From Albidovulum sp. (GTDB lineage: Bacteria > Pseudomonadota > Alphaproteobacteria > Rhodobacterales > Rhodobacteraceae): a DNA stretch of 36,486 nucleotides. The notes beneath the pieces were generated by a model. The model was not told the origin of the DNA. It ran no database searches and worked only from the letters and a program-made list of their open reading frames with translations. The translations under genes and the position numbers were made by a program. Positions within the stretch are counted from its first letter, which is position 1. Every line of letters begins with the position of its first letter. Of the stretch, positions 27,814 through 36,022 are shown piece after piece. The stretch is taken from NCBI GenBank assembly GCA_028823855.1, contig JAPPFL010000030.1:1-36486 (forward strand), written 5' to 3'.

Positions 27814-28877
27814 CCAGATCGGGAGGCGTTTCCCTGGACGTCGTGAATCTCAGGAAAAGCTGGGATGCGGTCGAGGTCCTGTCGGACGTGAATTTCCAGA
27901 TCGAGCCGGGCGGGTTTCTGACGCTTCTCGGGCCGTCTGGTTGCGGCAAGAGCACGATCCTGCGTCTCGTCTCGGGGCTGGACGACGTCAGCGGCGGGAA
28001 GATTCTAATCGGCGGAAAAGATGTCGCGTCGCTGTCGGCGGCCCAACGAAACATCGGAATGGTGTTTCAGAACTATGCTCTGTTTCCACACATGACGATC
28101 GCGTACAACATCACCTACGGTCTGAGCGTGCGAAGGGTGCCTAAAGCCGAAAAGGGAAAGGCCCTAGCCCGGGTTGCCGAGCTTATGGGACTGGGCACTC
28201 TTCTGGATCGGAAACCTGCGCAGCTTTCCGGCGGTCAGCAGCAGCGCGTGGCGCTTGCCCGGGTTCTTGTTTCCGAGCGGCCTCTGGTTCTGATGGACGA
28301 GCCGCTTTCAAACCTTGATGCCAAGCTGAGGGTCGAGATCCGGACCGAAATTAGGTCGTTGAACAAGCGGCTTGGCATAACGGTCGTCTACGTCACTCAC
28401 GATCAGAGCGAGGCACTGTCCATGTCGGACAAGGTCGTGCTGATGAGCGCAGGACGTGTGTCGCAATGCGGTACGCCTCAGGAACTCTACGAAGCGCCGG
28501 CCAACACATTCGCGGCAAGCTTCATCGGGACGCCACCGATGAACCTGCTCCCGGCTGGCGATGTGACGTATCCCGCCACGCTTCAGCCCGAGGGAGCCGT
28601 GGCGCCGGCCGACGCCGTGTTTGGTGTGCGCCCGGAAAACATGGTGCTGGGTGACATCGCATCGGAATTCGCGGCGTCCGCCCGTGTCCAAAGCATTGAG
28701 TACGAGGGCAAGGTCTTTCTGGTGCATCTGAAGACATCATCGGGTAAGAGCCTGGTCGTGTCGCATGCAGGCGAAACCGCCCCGGAGGAGGGAGAGGAGG
28801 TGCGTGTTGGCTGGGCGCGCGCCGCAGCACATATCTTCGCGAAATTGGACGGAAGGCGACTGGAATTCAACCTGTGA
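27810..28877 (+). CDS. ABC transporter ATP-binding protein, UgpC/MalK-like
   Basis: A 355-residue CUT1-type ATPase. Walker A GPSGCGKST (about 41-49), Q-loop MVFQNYALFPHMT, signature LSGGQQQRVALARVL, Walker B LVLMDEPLSNLDAKL and H-loop YVTHDQSEALSMSDK are all intact. The C-terminal regulatory domain contains FIGTPPMNLLP and VFGVRPENM, the MalK/UgpC type. It overlaps the DeoR-type gene and is followed by the solute-binding protein gene after 50 bp. Being first among the transport genes, ahead of the binding protein and permeases, is unusual; ugp operons usually end with ugpC. Confidence 0.95.
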   Translation: MTRSGGVSLDVVNLRKSWDAVEVLSDVNFQIEPGGFLTLLGPSGCGKSTILRLVSGLDDVSGGKILIGGKDVASLSAAQRNIGMVFQNYALFPHMTIAYNITYGLSVRRVPKAEKGKALARVAELMGLGTLLDRKPAQLSGGQQQRVALARVLVSERPLVLMDEPLSNLDAKLRVEIRTEIRSLNKRLGITVVYVTHDQSEALSMSDKVVLMSAGRVSQCGTPQELYEAPANTFAASFIGTPPMNLLPAGDVTYPATLQPEGAVAPADAVFGVRPENMVLGDIASEFAASARVQSIEYEGKVFLVHLKTSSGKSLVVSHAGETAPEEGEEVRVGWARAAAHIFAKLDGRRLEFNL

Positions 28878-28927
28878 ACTTTGTCGTCTAAAACTGCCGG
28901 GAACGGCATCAACAAGGAGGTTACTAC

Positions 28928-30214
28928 ATGAAGACTGTCTACAAAACGGCACTCCCGCTGGTCATGGGGATGGCGCTGGCGAGCGCCGCGCCGGTGGCAA
29001 AAGCAGCCGATCTGGAATTCTATTTCCCGGTCGGCGTGAACGCGCCCGCGGTCGCGACAATCGAACAACTGACCAACGCCTGGGCCGAACAGAACCCGCA
29101 GCATACCGTAAAGGCGGTCTATGCCGGCAACTACGAAGAGACCACGACCAAGGCTCTGACAGCAGCGCAGGCAGGCAGCCCGCCGCAGGTCGCCGTGCTG
29201 CTCGCCATCGACATTTTCACCCTTATCGAGGAGGACGTGATCATTCCAATCACGGACCTTGCGACGTCTCCCGAGGAACAGGCCTGGATCGACGGCTTCT
29301 ACGAAGGTTTCATGGTCGATACGCGGTTCGACGGGAAGACCTACTCGATCCCGTTCCAGCGCTCGACGCCGGTCTTCTACTACAACAAGGACGCCTTCCG
29401 CGCCGCCGGGCTCGACCCGGAAGCACCGCCCACGACCTGGGACGAGATGGTTGAGATCGGCAAGAAGCTCACCGTCAAGGATGAGAACGGCAACGTGACC
29501 CAATGGGGCACGCGCATTCCGAACTTGGGCCTTGCCGGTGCGTGGCTTTTCGGCGGTCTGGTCGTTTCCAAGGGCGACGTGCTGTCGACGGATACGGGAA
29601 CCGAAGCGCGCTTTGACACCGAGGCGGCGCGGGCGTCCCTGGAGTTCCTGCAGCGCCTCGCCGATGAGGAAGTGATGGCACCGGGGGGCATCACTTGGGG
29701 CGACACGCCGAAGGCTTTCCTCGAAGGCCAGGCGGCATCGATCTGGACCTCGACCGGCAACCTCGCCTTCGTCAACGAGAATGTCGAGTTCGATTGGGGC
29801 GTCGGCTTTCTGCCGGGTGGCGACGGACCCGGTGCGCCGGTTGGCGGCGGCAACTTCTACATCTTCAAGGACACGACCGACGAAGAGCAAGCCGCGGCGC
29901 TTGAATTCATCAAGTTCATGACTACGCCCGAGAATGCGGCGATCTGGAGCATGGCGACGGGATATGTCGCACCGCGCGCCGACGCCTGGGCAACGCCTGA
30001 AATGCAGGACTATGCCGAACGGCTGCCGCAGGCGCTGGTCGCGCTGGACCAGATGCCCCATGCCTACCGGGAGTTCGCGACCTTCCAGCGGGCGCGCGTG
30101 ACGCAGTATCTGGTCGATGCGATCGAGGGCACGATCACGGGCGAGACCGATGCAGCATCCGCGCTGGCCGAAGCCCAGGAAAAAGCGGACGACATCCTCG
30201 GCGAATATCGCTGA
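28928..30214 (+). CDS. Extracellular solute-binding protein, UgpB-like
   Basis: A 428-residue periplasmic binding protein of family 1 (sugar and glycerol-phosphate type). A signal peptide ends near AKA-AD at residue 26. The mature protein has NAPAVATIEQLTNAWAEQNP, the AVYAGNYEETTTKALTAAQAG block seen in UgpB-type proteins, IPFQRSTPVFYYNKDAF, PPTTWDEMVEIGKKL, GQAASIWTSTGNL and FIKFMTTPENAAIWS. A strong Shine-Dalgarno sequence (AAGGAGG, 28914-28920) lies 7 nt before the ATG. The ligand is inferred from context (glycerophosphodiester or related); it is not proven by sequence. Confidence 0.94.
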   Translation: MKTVYKTALPLVMGMALASAAPVAKAADLEFYFPVGVNAPAVATIEQLTNAWAEQNPQHTVKAVYAGNYEETTTKALTAAQAGSPPQVAVLLAIDIFTLIEEDVIIPITDLATSPEEQAWIDGFYEGFMVDTRFDGKTYSIPFQRSTPVFYYNKDAFRAAGLDPEAPPTTWDEMVEIGKKLTVKDENGNVTQWGTRIPNLGLAGAWLFGGLVVSKGDVLSTDTGTEARFDTEAARASLEFLQRLADEEVMAPGGITWGDTPKAFLEGQAASIWTSTGNLAFVNENVEFDWGVGFLPGGDGPGAPVGGGNFYIFKDTTDEEQAAALEFIKFMTTPENAAIWSMATGYVAPRADAWATPEMQDYAERLPQALVALDQMPHAYREFATFQRARVTQYLVDAIEGTITGETDAASALAEAQEKADDILGEYR

Positions 30215-30228
30215 GCTTGCGCCCGATA

Positions 30229-30259
30229 CCCGCGTGCCACATCCTTCGTGGCGCGCGGG
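30229..30259 (+). promoter_or_regulatory. Stable stem-loop after the binding-protein gene
   Basis: CCCGCGTGCCAC (30229-30240) pairs with GTGGCGCGCGGG (30248-30259) as a 12-bp stem with one G-U pair and a 7-base loop. There is no T-run, so it is not a typical terminator. Such hairpins between the binding-protein and permease genes usually stabilise the upstream mRNA so that more binding protein is made. Confidence 0.6.
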
Positions 30260-30339
30260 CAGAACACCGGGATCGAAATGGCCGAATCGTCAGCGACCCC
30301 TCCCTGAAAGCCCATGCTGACCAGCACAAGAAAGGAATT

Positions 30340-30550
30340 TGCCTTCCATTCCACCTTGAACCATAGGTTAAGGACCCACCGTCGGATGCTTCCTCATCCC
30401 CAGGCTCTGGACGGTTCGTTTGCAGAATCGGCGGGTCAGGCTCGAAACGGGGCGAATTGGATTGCGAGTGGTCAGGTTGTGCGAGGGGAGACCGACTTTG
30501 GCAGGCGTCACAGGAGAAGTTCCGGCGACTACCAGTGCGGCGTAGGCCGC
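30340..30550 (+). ncRNA. Candidate omega RNA region upstream of iscB (probably decayed)
   Basis: In IscB loci a structured guide RNA of about 200 nt or more is encoded directly before iscB, its 5' guide reading into the flanking DNA. Here the 210 bp before the iscB relic contain no gene and several small complementary arms, for example GGATG (30384-30388) with CATCC (30395-30399). This is the expected place, but I have not matched a consensus fold, and the exact ends are unknown. Confidence 0.35.
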
Positions 30551-31860
30551 GTTTTCGTCCTCGTCCGGCGGAGGAGCGACCCGCTTATGCCGTACCATCA
30601 GGCGCGGGCGAGGACGTTTCTGAAAATGGGGTGCGCCGTCGTGGCTCGCTTCAATCTTTTCACTATCAGGCTCCGGGACAGGACCGGGGGGGAGAGCCAG
30701 GCGCTCGATCGAATTATCGATCCGTGGTCGAGAAGGACCGGCTTGACGCTGGTGAGAAACGGCGGCGAGGTCCCGTCCCTGGCCGATATCGAGCACAGAG
30801 GAGCTCGAATCCACAAATCAATGCAGCAATGGGCCAGCTACCGAATGCACCTGCGATCGGCGAACCTGCGCTACCGGAACAAGCGGTCCCCGAACAGGCG
30901 TTCGAGGTGGCCGCCTTCCGCCGTCGCTGCAGTCGTGGGTGGACAAATGCTATCGTGGACCCGACGTTTCAGGGCGCTTGGTCCCGTGACTGGGATCCAG
31001 TGGGAGACGGTGCGCTTCGACATGCAAAAACTGGAAAGCCCGGACATCGAGGGCGTGGAATGCCGGCAGGGCACCCTCGTCAGATACGAGGTGCGGGAAT
31101 TCCTGCTTGACAAACGGGGCCGGAAAACCGCCTTTTGCGACTCAACGGAGACGCCGCTCCATGTCGACCAAATTCGCCCGAAGGCCCAGGGCGGCTCCGA
31201 CCGGGTCTCCAACCTGACGCTCGCCTGCCCGTATTGCAACCGAATCAAGGGTGGGGAACCAATGGATATCTTCCTGTCCGGGCAACCGGATCGGCTGCGG
31301 CAGATTCTCTCTGACGCCAAGGCACCTCTCCGGGACGCCGCCGCGGTCAACGCCACACGTCGCGTCCTGTGTTCGACGGGCTGCGCTGCACGGGCTTGCC
31401 TGTTTCCAGCTTCTCGGGCGCACGGACGAAGTTCAACCGGACGCGGCTGGGAATCCCGAAGACGCATGCCTTGGACGCGGCTTGCGTCGGGAAGACGCAC
31501 GCGCTTTCGGGCCGGGACCAGCCCGTGCTCGAGATCAAGGCAATGGGCCGGGGATCATATTCGCGCACGCGGGCGAACCGGTTCGGATTCCCCTCGCGTC
31601 GTGCACTTGCCGGCGGAGAAATCCGTCCGGAGTTTCCGGATGGGTGCCATCGCGCGAGCGACCGCACATGGGAAAGCGGCAGTGCGTCCATACCGGGCGC
31701 GTCGCGGTGCAGGCCTCCGGCTCCTTCAACGTCCAGACTGCCGACGGCACCGTCCAGGGCGTCTCGCACAGCCATTGCCGTATCGTCTAGCGCGGCGACA
31801 GGTACGGCTACAACCTCGACACTTTCCGCAAGAAGGAGAATGCGCCGAAACATGGAATGA
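30551..31860 (+). pseudogene. iscB: IscB RNA-guided nuclease, frameshifted and active-site-damaged
   Basis: Pieces in several frames spell IscB, the RuvC/HNH nuclease ancestral to Cas9. From 30551: VFVLVRRRSDPLMP and ARARTFLKMGCAVV (PLMP domain), then RuvC-I IIDPWSRRTGLTLV with its Asp. The arginine-rich bridge follows (ANLRYRNKR), with paired shifts at about 30905-30955 where the LPPSLQSWVD block is in another frame. RuvC-II is QWETVRFDMQ with its Glu. The HNH domain reads TAFCDST, LHVDQIRPKAQGGSDRVSNLTL split here at VDQI; CxxC has lost its first Cys and the catalytic His is Gln. CPYCNRIKGG completes the finger. After VNATR (about 31360) the frame shifts: TKFNRTRLGIPKTHALDAACVG holds RuvC-III. 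The C-terminus VAVQASGSFNVQTADG is in a third frame. No ATG precedes the N-terminal motif. Confidence 0.88.
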
Positions 31861-31876
31861 TCAACACCGCATTCCT

Positions 31877-31896
31877 CCCCGTCCGGAAGGACGGGG
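31877..31896. repeat. Perfect hairpin at the right end of the IscB element
   Basis: CCCCGTCC (31877-31884), loop GGAA, GGACGGGG (31889-31896), then TTTCTT. Subterminal hairpins of this kind mark the right end of IS200/IS605-group elements. With the T-rich tail it could also act as a weak terminator ahead of the permease genes. Confidence 0.7.
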
Positions 31897-31915
31897 TTTC
31901 TTGCGAGTTTGACAT

Positions 31916-32791
31916 ATGAACATGCGCTTGTCATACGGGATGAGGTTGATCCTTCTCGTGCTGCCCTGTTCGCTTCTGGTGGCGTTCACGCATTTCCCGG
32001 CGCTCAAGGCGCTTCTAAATTCCTTCTGGAACAATGCCAGTTCCTTCCGGCCGTCCCGCTTTGTCGGCTTAGACAACTACGAGACGCTGCTCGAGGACGA
32101 CAAGCTGATGCAGGTGCTTGTTAACAGCCTCATCTATGCCATCGGCACCGTCCCGCTGGCAATCGCGCTGGCGATCGGCATGGCGCTGCTGGTGAATTCC
32201 AAGTTTCCCGCGACCAGTCTGATGCGGCTCTCATTCTTTCTGCCAACGATGCTGCCCATGGTCGCGGTCGCAAATATCTGGCTGTTCTTCTATGCCCCGG
32301 GGATCGGCCTTGCCTCCCAGATCCTGTCTTTCTTCGGCCTGCCGTCGATCAACTTCCTCGGCAGAACCGAGACCTCGCTTTTCTCGATGATGGTCGTAGC
32401 GGTTTGGAAGGAGGCGGGTTTGTTCATGATCTTCTACCTCGCCGCGTTGCAATCCATTCCGACCAACTTGAAGGATGCAGCACGGCTGGAGGGCGCAGGA
32501 TCGGTCCGGATCTTCTTCGACGTCGTGTTGCCGCTTCTTCGTCCGACGACGATCTTCGTGGCCGTCAACGCGCTGATCAATGCCTTCCGACTGGTCGACC
32601 ATATCGTCGTGATGACCCGCGGAGGCCCGAGCAACTCCAGTTCGCTTCTCCTCTACTACATCTACGAAGTTACATTTGGTTTCCGCGACTTCGCCTATGG
32701 CGCGACGCTAACCGTCCTGATGGTTGTGATCCTAGGGATTCTGGCCGCGGTTCAATTCTGGATCTTGGACAGAAAGGCGCATTACCAATGA
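31916..32791 (+). CDS. ABC transporter permease, UgpA-like
   Basis: A 291-residue CUT1-type permease with six membrane helices. The cytoplasmic coupling loop for the ATPase is visible: SIPTNLKDAARLEGAGSVRIFFDVVLP, the EAA motif. Other blocks are FVGLDNYETLL, NSLIYAIGTVPLAIALAIGMAL and FFLPTMLPMVAVANIW. The ATG lies only about 20 bp after the terminal hairpin of the IscB element, and no clear Shine-Dalgarno sequence remains before it, so translation may now be weak. The protein itself is intact. It overlaps the next permease by 4 bp (ATGA). Confidence 0.93.
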   Translation: MNMRLSYGMRLILLVLPCSLLVAFTHFPALKALLNSFWNNASSFRPSRFVGLDNYETLLEDDKLMQVLVNSLIYAIGTVPLAIALAIGMALLVNSKFPATSLMRLSFFLPTMLPMVAVANIWLFFYAPGIGLASQILSFFGLPSINFLGRTETSLFSMMVVAVWKEAGLFMIFYLAALQSIPTNLKDAARLEGAGSVRIFFDVVLPLLRPTTIFVAVNALINAFRLVDHIVVMTRGGPSNSSSLLLYYIYEVTFGFRDFAYGATLTVLMVVILGILAAVQFWILDRKAHYQ

Positions 32792-33600
32792 GCCAGGGCC
32801 TCAACAGGATCGCCTTGGCAACGCTCGCCTTCGTTCTGGCCGCCGTCTGGGGGCTGCCCTTCCTCTATTCCATTTGGACCGCCTTCCACCCCGAGAAATA
32901 CTCGGCCAATTTCGTGTGGAACGCGCCGCTGACGCTGTCGAACTTCACCGAGGCCTGGAAGGCGGCCCCGTTCGCGCTCTATTTCCTCAACACGGTGATC
33001 CTGATCACCACCGTGCTTGTCGCGAACCTGATCCTCTGCACGCTCGTAGCCTATGCCTTTGTACGCTACCGGTTCCGCTGGGCAGGAATTCTCTTCAGCT
33101 TTGTCATGGTGCAGCTTCTCATTTCGCCAGAGATATTAATCGTCGAAAACTACTTGACGCTGTCGACTATCGGCCTGACCGACACGATCATCGGCATCGC
33201 GCTGCCCTATTTGACCTCGGCCTTCGGGATCTTTCTTTTGCGGCAGACATTTATGACCGTCCCGAAGTCGTTGGACGAGGCTGCGCAAATCGAAGGAGCC
33301 AGCGCATGGCGGGTCCTCTGGACGGTTTATGTCCCGCTGGCACGCCCGGTTTATCTGGCCTATGGGCTTGTCTCTATCAGTTTCCACTGGAACAACTTCC
33401 TCTGGCCGCTCATCGTCACCAACTCGCCCGAAGTGCGCCCAGTCACTGTCGGTCTGAGCGTCTTTGCGACGGTCGAAAGCGGTATCGAGTGGTCGCTTGT
33501 CAACGCAGCCACGCTGATGACGACGGCGCCGCTGATCATCGCCTTTTTGATCTTCCAAAGACAGTTCGTAGCCAACTTTATGCGGACAGGCATCAAATGA
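32788..33600 (+). CDS. ABC transporter permease, UgpE-like
   Basis: A 270-residue CUT1-type second permease. From the ATG at 32788: MSQGLNRIALATLAF and WGLPFLYSIWTAFHP form helix 1 and its exit. NFTEAWKAAPFALYFLNTVI and TLVAYAFVRYRFRWAG follow. The EAA coupling motif is SLDEAAQIEGASAWRVLWTVYVPLARP, and the C-terminus ends in FQRQFVANFMRTGIK, typical of UgpE/MalG-like proteins. Upstream open frame sequence is a shadow of the first permease. Expressed with it by stop-start overlap. Confidence 0.94.
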   Translation: MSQGLNRIALATLAFVLAAVWGLPFLYSIWTAFHPEKYSANFVWNAPLTLSNFTEAWKAAPFALYFLNTVILITTVLVANLILCTLVAYAFVRYRFRWAGILFSFVMVQLLISPEILIVENYLTLSTIGLTDTIIGIALPYLTSAFGIFLLRQTFMTVPKSLDEAAQIEGASAWRVLWTVYVPLARPVYLAYGLVSISFHWNNFLWPLIVTNSPEVRPVTVGLSVFATVESGIEWSLVNAATLMTTAPLIIAFLIFQRQFVANFMRTGIK

Positions 33601-33643
33601 TCCGTGCTGGCACAGCATGTGAGGTAGTCCGGAGGTCTCGCAG

Positions 33644-34480
33644 ATGAAGCTGGCGCACGTATCCGACCTGCACATCCTGCAGCCAGAGGCCGTTGATCCG
33701 GGGCCGGGCCCCACTTCGATCGACGTGGCAGAGGCGATTGCAGACGATTTGAAGGCTATTTCGGAAGGGCTGGACCTTGTGATCATCGCCGGCGATCTGA
33801 CCGACCGTGCCGATGCCGCGTCTTTCGCAACTGTCGAACGGCTTTTTGGCCGGATCGGCCTGCCGATCTTCGTCGTACCCGGGAACCATGATGGGCCGTC
33901 AGGCATGATCGACTACATGCGGACGTCAACGACCTTGGCGGACTGGGACCTTACCAGCCGCGTTGTAGAAGTCGGTGGCTTCAGATTTCTCGGTCTGGAT
34001 ACCTGCGTCGAAGGCCGGATTCAGGGCGCTCTAGACGACAGCGCACTCGCGCTCGTGGACCGCGAAGTTGGGCGAGATAGCAACCTTCCGCTGGTCGTCG
34101 TGATGCACCATCCCCCCTTGTTCCTCGGCCAGGAGCAATTTGACGGGCTCTGCGACGTCGACAGGGGGGACGAGTTTCTCGGCCTGCTCGCGGCAGCCAA
34201 ATCGGAGACACTGGTCTTCTCGGGGCACGTCCACCGTCCCTACGCCGCGCGGATTGACAATCTGACATGCCACGTTGCCGGCAGCATGATCGCCCCCTAC
34301 GATTCCCAGCGTCCCTTTGGCACTGATCCGATACGGCCCACCGCCCTGCAGGACATTTATTTCGTCCACGATATCGACCCCGGCGGGCAGCATGTCGTGA
34401 CACCGCAGCGCGTCCTTGGGCTGGTTTCGCACGCCAGCGAGATAGAACGGCCGAGCCAATCCGAACATGACGCTGACTGA
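33644..34480 (+). CDS. Class III metallophosphoesterase (CpdA/GpdQ-like phosphodiesterase)
   Basis: A 278-residue cytoplasmic dinuclear metal phosphodiesterase. All family ligands are present: DLHILQP at the start (HVSDLH), AGDLTD, PGNHDG (Asn and His), MHHPPL, and FSGHVHRPY. A Shine-Dalgarno GGAGG (33631-33635) lies 8 nt before the ATG. It is 43 bp after the second permease gene, so it is the last gene of the cassette. Relatives hydrolyse cyclic nucleotides or glycerophosphodiesters. Beside a UgpB-type importer the second is more likely: import of a glycerophosphodiester and cleavage to glycerol phosphate. That is inference. Confidence 0.93.
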   Translation: MKLAHVSDLHILQPEAVDPGPGPTSIDVAEAIADDLKAISEGLDLVIIAGDLTDRADAASFATVERLFGRIGLPIFVVPGNHDGPSGMIDYMRTSTTLADWDLTSRVVEVGGFRFLGLDTCVEGRIQGALDDSALALVDREVGRDSNLPLVVVMHHPPLFLGQEQFDGLCDVDRGDEFLGLLAAAKSETLVFSGHVHRPYAARIDNLTCHVAGSMIAPYDSQRPFGTDPIRPTALQDIYFVHDIDPGGQHVVTPQRVLGLVSHASEIERPSQSEHDAD

Positions 34481-34707
34481 GACACGTATTGACGATCTAC
34501 TGGACGCCGTCGGACGCGCGGGAAATCATGCCACGCTTTCGGAATCTCGTCGACCATGAAGTCGATTCGAAATCGCATGCCCGGGACGTTGTCACCGTTG
34601 CCGACGGCACTGCCGAGGACACCATTCGGCGTGATGTCGCCACGATTCTGCTGAAAGCTGCGGTCGTCGGGGAACAAGCTGTCGCCAGCCTCGGCGACAA
34701 GTGTTGA
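34467..34707 (+). pseudogene. Truncated and shifted gene start after the phosphodiesterase, unknown family
   Basis: An ATG at 34467 overlaps the end of the phosphodiesterase gene and opens a 30-codon frame (MTLTETRIDDLLDAVGRAG) that hits TGA at 34557. A second frame continues over about 34560-34707 and includes VTVADGTAEDTIRRDVA, slightly like a DeoR-type helix-turn-helix. The overlap suggests it was once a coupled operon gene. Identity is not established. Confidence 0.3.
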
Positions 34708-35799
34708 ATTATTTGTTGTCTCGGCGGCTGGTTTCCTGACTACTTCGGTTCCGGGTTGGGGTTATGTTAGGAGCAGTTTCGATTTCTCCGTGTCTGGATG
34801 TGGATGTTCTCTTTCGTTCCCGGTTGCTGGTGGGGGTCTTGCGTTCGGTTGGGTTTGCGGCACCTCCGATTGGTCCTGCCTTTCCGGTCGGCAGCCATAC
34901 TCTTGGCTGGGGCTCCGGTACGAGAACGCCAAGGGCGCCCTTATAAATTACCTACCGGAATGCACCGGACAATGCCGGCTCCGACATCCACGGCGCAAGG
35001 CAGGCCGAAGTCCATCGGATGACGCTCATACAGCCCCATCGATTTGCGTGAAGACGCTCGGGCGTAATGATGGATTGTCGTGGGTGGCGTGCCACGAGGA
35101 TGGCGTTCCAGTCCTTTCCGCCTACGGGTCTCAGGCGTCTTTTGCGCCTTTGCCGCGAGTTCCCATCTGAGTGCTTTGGCGCAGCTTGTTGAGCGCATCC
35201 TGCGCCAGCCAAACTCCATGAAGACGGGGGTGGGTGCGCTTGATGAATTTCATGTCATCACTCATTATGCCAATACCGCTGCGGTGGTGAAGGCGATCAA
35301 GAATGGGCTCGAACTGGGCGGCTCGGGGACCTGATGCTCCATGTATCCTAGGATGATTATTCCGACGCCGGCAATGTTGCACGGAAAATCAGCATGCGGC
35401 CCGGTTTTGGAATGACCGAATGTCGAAGGCTGTCGATGGCGGAATAAAAGCGCGGGACTCTGGCGATCCGCCGCGCTTTTGCAGGATTGTTCTCTCATAT
35501 GAATAGAGCAAGGATGAATCCTAATGGAATTGTCCACAGTGGCTGGGTGGCGCGATCCTGTGGAAAACTCTTCCTTTTTCGTGATCGAATCTGCGCTGTT
35601 CTGGCGCGGGATCCCTCTCCCCGCGAGACCGGCGGAGAGAGCGAGGCAGGGTTTCAGTGACCCCGCCAAGACAGGTCAGACCGAATTTTTCCAGGTTTCA
35701 AAGAACCGTGGGAGAGCGTGGTCGGCCCGCCCATCCCGGTCCCTGCGTCCTTTTATGAACAGAGAAGATAGAAAACACTCACAGATTGCTGTAGATGCT
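34708..35799. other. Gene-free mobile-DNA graveyard
   Basis: About 1.1 kb with no intact gene. The first 250 bp are strongly T/G-rich on the plus strand, unlike anything else in the window. A fragment at 35161-35334 (ALAQLVERILRQP, ALDEFHVITHYANTAAVVKAIKNGL) has a coding look but no family I can name. The right part holds the first of two similar hairpins (35615-35639). Confidence 0.45.
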
Positions 35800-35900
35800 G
35801 GATTTTGAAATCTGTGGAAATGCCGACATCGCAGCACCTGTTTCGGACGCTGCGGCGCTTTTGGGAATTCCCTTCCCCGCTGCGCACGGGGCGGGGGAAC
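35615..35900. repeat. Two similar GC-rich hairpins, each followed by a CGAGGC tag
   Basis: Hairpin A has arms CTCTCC (35615-35620) and GGAGAG (35634-35639), followed by AGCGAGGC. Hairpin B has arms TTCCC..CCCC (35868-35878) and GGGG..GGGAA (35888-35899), followed by CGAGGC. Each lies about 50-60 bp after a TGTGGAAA sequence. The layout suggests two diverged copies of one structured leader. Confidence 0.45.
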
Positions 35901-36022
35901 GAGGCGGGTCGGACCGTTCGCGTCCTGGCTCTGGAGCCGTTATCCAGCATGGTCGGTCCGCCTCTGCAACGACTCTCGCGTGCTGCATGGATGCCCGGAA
36001 AAGACTCGCATTATCGCGGGAA
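35800..36022 (+). ncRNA. Candidate bridge-RNA leader of the IS110-type element
   Basis: In the IS110 group the non-coding end before the recombinase gene encodes a structured bridge RNA of roughly 150-250 nt that pairs with target and donor DNA. Here about 220 bp between the previous hairpin repeat and the recombinase frame contain a strong hairpin (35868-35899) and no gene. The location fits; the pairing loops are not demonstrated. Confidence 0.3.

Larger units (their letters stand above)
30340..31905 (+). mobile_element. IscB-carrying IS200/IS605-like element inserted in an ABC transporter operon
   Basis: The unit comprises a structured upstream stretch, the iscB relic (30551-31860) and a terminal hairpin (31877-31896). 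It lacks a tnpA gene, as most IscB elements do, and would need a Y1 transposase in trans. The boundaries are approximate. It separates the binding-protein gene from the two permease genes, which in related operons are nearly adjacent. Confidence 0.65.

Noticed and set aside
28583-30061. 492-codon minus-strand frame opposite the binding-protein gene
   Set aside because: It is antisense to a clear UgpB-like protein; the His/Arg/Gly-rich string is a typical high-GC antisense shadow.
30314-31912. Single 532-codon plus-strand frame read as one intact HNH protein
   Set aside because: Its first 79 codons have no family character, the RuvC-III and C-terminal IscB blocks lie in other frames, and its tail past 31370 is nonsense. 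A frameshifted IscB explains the region better.
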